NCBI GenBank assembly: GCA_045617845.1
Contig: JAZLJL010000032.1
Span: forward strand, 1-42,706
DNA: 42,706 bases
Source of the DNA: UBA1181 sp045617845
GTDB taxonomy: Bacteria > Bacteroidota > Bacteroidia > Bacteroidales > Paludibacteraceae
Reading direction: 5' to 3'
How positions within the stretch are numbered: the first letter of the stretch is position 1; each line of letters opens with the position of its first letter. The translations under genes and the position numbers were made by a program. Under the pieces are notes generated by a model. It had not been told where the DNA came from and did not search any database. It was given only the letters and a program-made list of their open reading frames with translations. This document shows, piece by piece, positions 30,356-36,661 of the stretch.

Positions 30356-33115
30356 ATGAAGAAATACTTTTTGCCCTTCTTGTTGGGTGCGTTGTTCTCT
30401 TTGGAGTGCTTTGCGCAGACTCCCCAAACTATTAGTTACCAGGCTGTCATGAGGGACGCTTCTGGTCAGTTGCTCAAGGAAACGAATGTTGGGGTTAGGT
30501 TCTCTATCCTCCGTGGCTCGGAAAATGGCCCTGCCGTTTATGTGGAGGAGGTTTCCGCTGTGACCAATGTGAATGGACTTCTCTCCCTTGCTGTGGGTAA
30601 TGGCGCCTCGGTAGGTGATGCTGCCATCGCTGATATCGACTGGTCGGATGGCTCTTATTTCCTCCGTTGTGAAGTGGATCCGGATGGCGGGCAAACGTAC
30701 ACGTTGAGTTTGACTACCGCATTGACGAGCGTGCCTTACGCTTTGTATGCGGAGAAGATTTCCCCTTCCGCTTTGCCTGCTTGGGTGAGGAACGGGGAAA
30801 AACCTGTTTATAGTTTTTCTGAACTTGCGGATGTCCCTACGCTCCCTACTAAACTGAGCGACTTGGAAAACGATATGGATTTTGTGTCTAAAGCTGATCT
30901 CGCTTCTCCTTTGAACGGGGACACTCCTTCTTTGGTGGTCACTGCGACCGACACGGCTTCGTGGAACGCGAAATTGAGCAGTTATACGGAGACGGACCCT
31001 GTCTTCATTAATTCTGCGGCTGCGGACATTAAATCTTCCGATATCGCTTCATGGAACGCGAAATTGAGTAGTTATACGGAGAGTGATCCGATATTTTCTT
31101 CCTCTGTGGCGGCTGGCATTAAGGCTGCCGATACGGCTGCGTGGAATGCGAAACTGAGTAGCTTTACGGAGACGGATCCTGCCTTCAAAAATTCGGCTGC
31201 GGCAAATATTAAATCTTCAGACATCTCTTCTTGGAACGCGAAACTGAGTAGTTACACGGAGAGTGATCCGATGTTTTCTTCCTCTGTGGCGGCTGGCATT
31301 AAGGCTGCCGATACGGCTGCGTGGAATGCGAAACTGAGTAGTTATACGGAGACGGATCCTGCCTTCAAGAATTCGGCTGCGGCAAATATTAAATCTTCAG
31401 ACATCTCTTCTTGGAACGCGAAACTGAGTAATTACACGGAGAGTGACCCGATCTATAAAAATTCTGCGGCTGCGGGCATTTCCGCAAGTGATGTGGCTTC
31501 TTGGAACGCGACGGCGACGAACGTGGCCTCTTTGAACGAGGTACTTGCTAGCTTCGAGGAGACGGACCCTAGGTTCGCCGCTTCGGCTGCGGCAAATATC
31601 AAATCTTCCGATATCGCTTCTTGGAACGCGAAGTTGAGTAGTTTCTCTGAGAATGACCCTGTTTATAAGAAGTCTGTGGCTGCTGGTATTAGTGCGGCTG
31701 ATACGGCTGCGTGGAACGCTAAACTAGGTAGTTACACGGAGACGGACCCTGCCTTCAAGAATTCGGCTGCGGCGAACATCAAAGCTTCCGATATTTCCTC
31801 GTGGAACGCTAAACTGAGCAGTTACACGGAGAGTGACCCTGCTTTCAAGAACTCTGCTGCGGCTGGCATCAAGTCGTCTGATATTGCCTCGTGGAACGCT
31901 AAATTGAGTAGTTATACGGAGACGGACCCTGCTTTCAAGAATTCGGCTGCGGCGAACATCAAAGCTTCTGATATTTCCTCGTGGAACGCTAAACTGAGCA
32001 GTTACACGGAGAGTGATCCTGTTTACAAGAATTCTGTGGCTGCTGGCATTAAGGCGGCTGACACGGCTGTGTGGAACGCGAAACTTTCCGCAGAGAGCGA
32101 TCCGATGTTCTCCGCTTCCGCTGCGGCTCAGATATCGTCGGCGGATATCGCTAGATGGAACACGAACGTTTCCGGCTCTTCCTCTTCTTTGGAGGAGTCC
32201 GACCCGTTCTTCTCGGCTTCGGTTGCCGCTACCATCCAGTCGTCCGACGTGGCGGCATGGAACGCCAAGGCGGATCTTTCCGATGTGCCTACCAATGTGA
32301 GCGCTTTCACGAACGACGCGCAGTACGTCACGATGTCGCAACTCTCCACTATCCTCTCTTCTTTGGATTCCTTGTCGCTGGAGAACAGACGTTTACGCTC
32401 GAAGGTGATGTCGATGGAACCGAAGGTGTATGGCACGGTGACCTACCAAAGGGCTTCATCCAATACCTATTCTTTCCCTGTGAATACGTTTAATTATGCG
32501 CCCGACATCTACCACGCTTTGCGCGATGGTGACCGCATAATGTTCATTGTGCGCCACTCCGAAAGGGGAGCCGACTATTCTGATACGGGTACGTTGAACG
32601 AAAATGGTGTTTTGCTGGCTCAGCGGGTGGGGCCAAACTTCAAAGGCGGATTGGCGGGCGTGAATGACGCGTTTTACGGTTCCACGAAGGTGACCCGATG
32701 CAAGCAGACCAGCTATTATGTGGCGAATACCAGAGGAGATACCGATCCGGCGTCCCTCAATGAGGTGCATGCTCCGATTGACCATCTGAATAGTAGTTAT
32801 TTTGGAATTGGGGATGACAATGCTGCTGTCAATTATTATAAAAACAACAAAACGACGGTTGATACGAAAGCGAAGTCGTTGATTAATGAGTTGTGCGCGA
32901 TGTCGGCCGGTAAGACTTTCGCATGGTTCACATCCCATGACTATTGCATGTTGCCGATGGTGGATTGGGTTTCCGACCATGCTATCGTCTTCACCTCACC
33001 TGCCAATTGGATCAATTATATGTCAGGCGTTGCTGTGATTGTGCATCCAGACGGTTCTTGGGAGGTCTATCCGGTCCGAAATTTGGACAGCGGTTTTATG
33101 TATAGGATTTATTGA
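30356..33115 (+). CDS. Large repeat protein with C-terminal histidine-phosphatase-like domain
   Basis: A 919-residue secreted protein with a signal peptide (1-20, ...CFAQ). Residues ~22-140 form a domain seen in many Bacteroidota surface and fibre-like proteins (TISYQAVMRDASGQ, VPYALYAEKI). Residues 211-638 are fourteen repeats of about 30 residues, pattern TE(T/S)DPxF..S.AA.I..(S/A)D...WNAKLSSY. A short coiled-coil (about 650-680, ENRRLRSK) leads into the C-terminal domain with the histidine-phosphatase hallmark Arg733-His734 in IVRHSERG, and a second His861 in FTSHDYCML. Together the parts suggest a stalk presenting a phosphatase-like head outside the cell. No T9SS sorting domain is seen in this protein itself. 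Catalytic activity is inferred, not shown. Confidence 0.75.
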   Translation: MKKYFLPFLLGALFSLECFAQTPQTISYQAVMRDASGQLLKETNVGVRFSILRGSENGPAVYVEEVSAVTNVNGLLSLAVGNGASVGDAAIADIDWSDGSYFLRCEVDPDGGQTYTLSLTTALTSVPYALYAEKISPSALPAWVRNGEKPVYSFSELADVPTLPTKLSDLENDMDFVSKADLASPLNGDTPSLVVTATDTASWNAKLSSYTETDPVFINSAAADIKSSDIASWNAKLSSYTESDPIFSSSVAAGIKAADTAAWNAKLSSFTETDPAFKNSAAANIKSSDISSWNAKLSSYTESDPMFSSSVAAGIKAADTAAWNAKLSSYTETDPAFKNSAAANIKSSDISSWNAKLSNYTESDPIYKNSAAAGISASDVASWNATATNVASLNEVLASFEETDPRFAASAAANIKSSDIASWNAKLSSFSENDPVYKKSVAAGISAADTAAWNAKLGSYTETDPAFKNSAAANIKASDISSWNAKLSSYTESDPAFKNSAAAGIKSSDIASWNAKLSSYTETDPAFKNSAAANIKASDISSWNAKLSSYTESDPVYKNSVAAGIKAADTAVWNAKLSAESDPMFSASAAAQISSADIARWNTNVSGSSSSLEESDPFFSASVAATIQSSDVAAWNAKADLSDVPTNVSAFTNDAQYVTMSQLSTILSSLDSLSLENRRLRSKVMSMEPKVYGTVTYQRASSNTYSFPVNTFNYAPDIYHALRDGDRIMFIVRHSERGADYSDTGTLNENGVLLAQRVGPNFKGGLAGVNDAFYGSTKVTRCKQTSYYVANTRGDTDPASLNEVHAPIDHLNSSYFGIGDDNAAVNYYKNNKTTVDTKAKSLINELCAMSAGKTFAWFTSHDYCMLPMVDWVSDHAIVFTSPANWINYMSGVAVIVHPDGSWEVYPVRNLDSGFMYRIY
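30986..32269 (+). repeat. Tandem 90-bp repeats within the 919-residue gene
   Basis: Fourteen in-frame units begin at 30986 and then at about every 90 nt; unit 6 is 120 nt, unit 12 is 87 nt and unit 13 is 102 nt. Two kinds alternate (TETDP and TESDP), giving a 180-bp higher-order unit; 31076-31255 and 31256-31435 are nearly identical in DNA. All units keep the reading frame. Confidence 0.9.
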
Positions 33116-33122
33116 TTTATAG

Positions 33123-33154
33123 TTGTAGAGACGTGGTGTGCCACGTCTCTACAA
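33123..33154. repeat. Perfect 14-bp palindrome
   Basis: TTGTAGAGACGTGG pairs perfectly with CCACGTCTCTACAA around a TGTG loop. It lies between two convergent genes and has no T-run, so it looks more like a dispersed intergenic palindrome (GTAGAGACGTGGxxxxCCACGTCTCTAC type) than a plain terminator, although it could act as one in both directions. Confidence 0.7.
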
Positions 33155-33172
33155 TATCATCATCCATGTGCC

Positions 33173-33841
33173 TTATTTATAGGCGTTGTAGTAAATTTCG
33201 TGCATTGTGTGATTTTCAGTGTTTTCAAAAACGAGAGGTGTCTTGTCTGATTTGAATCTGCTATCTGTCGCGATAGAAAGAAGCTCATCGCCGTTATAGT
33301 ATAAAACGGTGACGTAACAATCTGTGAAGTCTCCATCCGCTTTGAACGCTATCTTGTGGTCGTTGTCCCCGTTAAGCTCGTCTTGAGTGGTTGTTATCTT
33401 TACGGGTGTATAAAGGGATTTTGATACTTCTGAGAAGGTGACCTCTATGTCGTCTATACTCTTTGCATCGCTTAAATCTATGTCTGGTGTTCCCCAGTTA
33501 ACGATCGTCTCGCCTGCGGCTAAACAAACTTCTCCCCAGTCCAAAGCTTTTTTCTCAGTGAATGTTTTATCTCCGCTTTTGAAAACAATGTTGCATGAAA
33601 AGGAGATGGTGGCATTGTTTGGGTTGTGGATTTTCATGGTCAGTGTCGGAATGCCTCGTTTGGTGTCCATGTTCCAAAAGGTGAGTTCGGGGCTCTTATA
33701 TGTGACGTCGCCATCGTCAATCACTTCGTTTGGTTGGTTGCCCTTGTTCGGGTCGTCTGTGGTCTCGTCCTTGTCGTCTCCGCAGCTGAAAAATGACACG
33801 GAGATAAGCGCAATTAACATTAGTCTAAATGTTTTCTTCAT
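33173..33841 (-). CDS. Hypothetical lipoprotein, 222 residues
   Basis: Begins MKKTFRLMLIALISVSFFSCGDD with a clear lipobox (FFSC, Cys20) followed by acidic residues (GDDKDE), a pattern linked in Bacteroidota to export of lipoproteins to the cell surface. The body is probably beta-rich (an Ig-like feel: MKIHNPNNATISFSCNIVF), but I cannot name a family. It has a perfect AGGAGG at 8 nt from the ATG. It is convergent with the 919-residue gene. Function unknown. Confidence 0.7.
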   Translation of the reverse strand: MKKTFRLMLIALISVSFFSCGDDKDETTDDPNKGNQPNEVIDDGDVTYKSPELTFWNMDTKRGIPTLTMKIHNPNNATISFSCNIVFKSGDKTFTEKKALDWGEVCLAAGETIVNWGTPDIDLSDAKSIDDIEVTFSEVSKSLYTPVKITTTQDELNGDNDHKIAFKADGDFTDCYVTVLYYNGDELLSIATDSRFKSDKTPLVFENTENHTMHEIYYNAYK

Positions 33842-33855
33842 AATATATTCCTCCT
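33842..33855 (-). promoter_or_regulatory. Strong Shine-Dalgarno of the lipoprotein gene
   Basis: On the minus strand AGGAGG (33855-33850) is followed by 8 nt and the ATG at 33841. Spacing and sequence are the same as at rplW and rplF. Confidence 0.75.
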
Positions 33856-34146
33856 GTTCTTACTGTTATTTATTATATCGGAAAGGTAAGGAAAATTTAT
33901 GATATCATCTGTCGTGAAAAGAAAATATTGGGTAATATGTTATGTGTGAGCGCTTTTGACGTCTAAACTTGATCGCTAAATGACGGAATTGCGAAAATCT
34001 ATTATTGAAATATTAGATGGAAGTGTGGACTTTGTTGCTATATTTGTAAATGGTTCGGGGTGAATGTCGACGGTTCCGTGGATTCGTCACCGCATGCAAT
34101 CGTAGAATAGTTTACATTTATTGTTTCATAAATATTATTTAATGTT
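33856..34146. other. Divergent intergenic region
   Basis: About 290 nt (305 nt including the Shine-Dalgarno site of the lipoprotein gene) between divergent genes. It holds the -7 box at 34039-34046. A near-consensus box in the minus direction (TACCTTTC, 33888-33881) could serve the lipoprotein gene. I see nothing else. Confidence 0.5.
34039..34046 (+). promoter_or_regulatory. Candidate -7 box for the membrane protein gene
   Basis: TATATTTG matches TAnnTTTG. The transcript would have a leader of about 95 nt. No good -33 TTTG at normal distance was found. Confidence 0.45.
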
Positions 34147-34764
34147 ATGGCGGAAGTAGTCACGTTATCTTATTTAACACAACGTAAAGTCGTGGGTTGG
34201 TTGGGCATTTTTTTGCCTGTGATGTGTATAATCGGTGGTTTGATGGTCCACGATCGTCCTGAGGAGTGGTGGTATAGCATGAGCGCGACTTATCACTTGA
34301 CGCCTGTGCTGACGATGATGTTGAGTTGTACCGCTATCTTCTTGATGACTTACCATGGATATGATAAAGGTGACCGTTGGCTCAATTTCGCCTCGGGCAT
34401 CTGTGCTTTGGGGGTGATTTTCTTCCCTTGCAACACGAGTTTCTTGGATCAGGAGAAACTGATCGGTTTCTTCCAGATTGTGCCGGCGACTAGCCAAATC
34501 TTGCATACCATCTTCGCCGCCACGCTCTTTACGCTTTTTAGCTTGAACATTTTGCTGCAGTTCACGAAGGGTAACAGCAAAAAGAAGAATCTGATCTTCC
34601 GTATTTGTGGCTGGGGCATGATTGTTTGCTTGCTTTGCTTCCTCTTGACTAAGGTGTTTCGTCTCTTGCCTGGCTATTCGACGATGATCTTCGAGTCGAT
34701 TCTGCAGATTCTCTTCGGAACGGCTTGGTTGGTGAAGGGAAAGATGATTAATATTGAGGACTAG
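34147..34764 (+). CDS. Multi-spanning membrane protein of unknown function
   Basis: A 205-residue protein with about six hydrophobic helices (roughly 15-35, 49-68, 78-95, 108-130, 150-170 and 178-195). Short polar links hold HDRPEEWWYSMSATYH and YHGYDKGDRWLNFASG. The WWYSMSATYH and DKGDR parts recall small DUF998-like membrane proteins, but I am not sure. It is a single gene ended by a strong terminator. Function unknown. Confidence 0.7.
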   Translation: MAEVVTLSYLTQRKVVGWLGIFLPVMCIIGGLMVHDRPEEWWYSMSATYHLTPVLTMMLSCTAIFLMTYHGYDKGDRWLNFASGICALGVIFFPCNTSFLDQEKLIGFFQIVPATSQILHTIFAATLFTLFSLNILLQFTKGNSKKKNLIFRICGWGMIVCLLCFLLTKVFRLLPGYSTMIFESILQILFGTAWLVKGKMINIED

Positions 34765-34816
34765 GGAGGTGAGAATTAAGAGGTAAGAATTAAGAAGTGT
34801 TTCTTTATAGTATAGG

Positions 34817-34851
34817 AAATGGCATGTCTGCTTGGCGGATGTGCCATTTTT
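34817..34851 (+). terminator. Terminator after the membrane protein gene
   Basis: AAATGGCA (34817-34824) pairs with TGCCATTT (34842-34849); the stem continues inward through G-T pairs and TCTGC/GCGGA. T-run 34847-34851. It lies 52 nt after the stop. Confidence 0.8.
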
Positions 34852-34885
34852 GTTGGCGGATTTGTTATGTTTAAATGTTTGTCGG

Positions 34886-35092
34886 GTCCGCTAATCAAAC
34901 AACGAGAGTTAAATCGGAGGCTCTTTTCTCACGAACCCCGTAGGGGTTCCATATCGATAGAATAACGGATTGGTATCCCCCATCAAACAACCCCGTAGGG
35001 GTTGCACATAACATTGAATGCGATTATTGTGTATTACAATTATGTAATATATTTTTCGCAAAAAGGTTAAGCCCATAAAAAGTTTAGCGGAC
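34886..35092. mobile_element. MITE/REP-like element with GTCCGCTAA inverted ends
   Basis: GTCCGCTAA at 34886-34894 and its inverse TTAGCGGAC at 35084-35092 bound 207 bp. Inside are two palindromes with the same core: GAACCCC-GTA-GGGGTTC (34933-34949) and CAACCCC-GTA-GGGGTTG (34988-35004). There is no coding capacity. The layout suggests a small non-autonomous element or a paired REP (REPIN-like) unit. Confidence 0.5.
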
Positions 35093-35124
35093 AGTAATAT
35101 TAAATATTATGGATTTGTCTATAA

Positions 35125-36381
35125 TTAGACGAATAGGTTGTTCCATACATGTTGGATGCGCATGGCGATGTTGAACGCCAACATCGGCGGCACTGCGTTG
35201 CCGATGACTTTATAGGCGCCGCTCGGACTCAGACTGAAATTCTTTTTCCCCTCTGGTTTGATGACGAATTCGTAGTCGATCGGAAAGGTTTGGATCAATG
35301 CGCATTCTCTTGGTGTGAGGCGTCGTTCCGCTTTCCCCGCCTTCAGTTCGTCTATGTGCTTGCCTCCGTGTTCTGCGGATAGACGCCTATATTCGATGTT
35401 GCCGTGGTGCTCCGACCGAATGGTGGGACCAATCTTCCCTAAATCGATTTCGCTTTGCCCTTGGCAATGTGCCCCCATGTATTTCGCTCCCGAATAGTAC
35501 ATCTGTGACAAGTCTGATGACTGGTCGGGTTCTTCCAAATCTTTGAATATGTCGTTGAGCGTGACGAATGGTAGAAGTCCGTCGCCTTCGATCGTGCAGG
35601 CGTGTGTAGGCTGCGGATAGGGGTTGTACTCTTCCGGCATCTCCGCCGACTCCAATGCGCGCAACGCTTCCGGCTTTAATGCGTCACGTCTGATTCCTAT
35701 GAAAATCACCCTTTCGCGTGATTCGGGTACCCCATAATTGCCGGCATGGAGCACGCGTGGGGGGAGAACGATATATCCGTTTCCTCCTGCTTTCGCAAAG
35801 TCTTTTTGGATGATTTCTTTGGCGTCGCCGAGGCTGATGAGCCCCTTCACGTTTTCCGCGACGAATATTTTAGGTTGTGTGATTTCTATGACTTCCTTCA
35901 TCCACATGTAGAGTTGTCCTCTGCTCTCTTCCTTGGGTATTCCTGCGTCTATGCGCTTGGTCCCGTTGTGGGAAGTCTCCGAGTCGAATCCTTTCCGTTT
36001 GCCCGCCACGCTGAAGTCTTGGCAGGGGAATCCGCCCGTCACCACGTCTATGTTATCGGGGAAAACTTTCGTTCCCGAACGGTGAAGCTTCACCAGATCG
36101 ACGATGCTTTCGCTGTGGAAAGTGTCGGATCCATGTCCGTAGCGTTTCATGTGGTGGAGCCATGCGACCTTCGCCTCTTTGAGGATGTCGTTGGCAAACA
36201 CGGTGTTGAAACGTGTCTTGACTACCTTGACATGGTTCTTGTCAATCTTTCCCGCCACATGACCTGATTTCGGATCTACGGATTTTATGTGTGCTATGAA
36301 ATCGCCTTCAAAGCCCAAATCCATACCTCCGCACCCTGAAAATAGGGACAGGACGTTTAAGTCTCCTTGTTTCTTTGCCAT
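35125..36381 (-). CDS. DNA (cytosine-5) methyltransferase, solitary
   Basis: Transfers a methyl group from S-adenosylmethionine to C5 of cytosine in DNA. The 418-residue product (ATG at 36381; an upstream TTG at 36408 is rejected) has all key motifs in order: I FSGCGGMD (14-21), IV GGFPCQDFS with nucleophile Cys120, VI ENVKG (176-180), VIII GVPESRERVIFIG (217-229), IX RRLTPRECALIQTFP and X YKVIGNAVPPM. No restriction endonuclease or specificity gene is next to it, so it looks like an orphan enzyme or half of a lost system. The target sequence cannot be predicted. A palindromic element adjoins its 3' end. Confidence 0.95.
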   Translation of the reverse strand: MAKKQGDLNVLSLFSGCGGMDLGFEGDFIAHIKSVDPKSGHVAGKIDKNHVKVVKTRFNTVFANDILKEAKVAWLHHMKRYGHGSDTFHSESIVDLVKLHRSGTKVFPDNIDVVTGGFPCQDFSVAGKRKGFDSETSHNGTKRIDAGIPKEESRGQLYMWMKEVIEITQPKIFVAENVKGLISLGDAKEIIQKDFAKAGGNGYIVLPPRVLHAGNYGVPESRERVIFIGIRRDALKPEALRALESAEMPEEYNPYPQPTHACTIEGDGLLPFVTLNDIFKDLEEPDQSSDLSQMYYSGAKYMGAHCQGQSEIDLGKIGPTIRSEHHGNIEYRRLSAEHGGKHIDELKAGKAERRLTPRECALIQTFPIDYEFVIKPEGKKNFSLSPSGAYKVIGNAVPPMLAFNIAMRIQHVWNNLFV

Positions 36382-36405
36382 GTAATCGTTCGTTCTTTTA
36401 TGGCT

Positions 36406-36413
36406 CAAAGGTA
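36406..36413 (-). promoter_or_regulatory. -7 box of the methyltransferase gene
   Basis: TACCTTTG on the minus strand, 24 nt before the ATG at 36381. A -33 TTTG is not clear. Confidence 0.55.
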
Positions 36414-36467
36414 CGAAATTTTTTCTATGATATGGTCTAATTTATTGTCTCGTGTTTCCCCTCTTTT

Positions 36468-36498
36468 TTTGCGCATATCACGAATTTTCATACCTTTG
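36468..36498 (+). promoter_or_regulatory. Promoter of the penicillin-binding protein gene
   Basis: TTTG at 36468-36471, a 19-nt spacer and TACCTTTG at 36491-36498 make a near-ideal Bacteroidota promoter. It leaves a leader of about 145 nt with a CGGGT/ACCCG hairpin (36516-36533). Confidence 0.75.
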
Positions 36499-36634
36499 CG
36501 CCCGTAGTCGTCCGGCGGGTATGTGAGCACCCGTTGGCAAGATGTGTAGAAGATGATAAACCTTTTATCTAACGTGGAAACATAATAATTTTAATATTGG
36601 AACGTTGGAAAAGCGGTGATATCGTAAAGTTTAA

Positions 36635-36661
36635 ATGTCTGAAAGTAAATGGCTGAAATAA
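36635..36661 (+). other. Possible 8-codon upstream frame overlapping the PBP start
   Basis: ATG at 36635 opens MSESKWLK and stops at TAA 36659-36661, overlapping the PBP ATG at 36649 in another frame. It may be chance; if translated it would compete with the PBP start. Confidence 0.2.

Larger units (their letters stand above)
34765..35124. other. Intergenic region with terminator and palindromic element
   Basis: About 360 nt between the membrane protein gene and the methyltransferase gene. It begins with the near-repeat GAATTAAGA (twice within 20 nt), then the terminator, then the GTCCGCTAA-bounded element. No gene is present. Confidence 0.6.

Noticed and set aside
31724..32341. Long minus-strand open frame opposite the tandem repeats
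   Set aside because: It mirrors the repeat DNA (Arg/Ser/Val-rich) and is a shadow of the plus-strand gene.
34886..35092. CRISPR array
   Set aside because: Only two palindromic repeats, with unrelated flanks and no series of equal spacers; no cas genes nearby.
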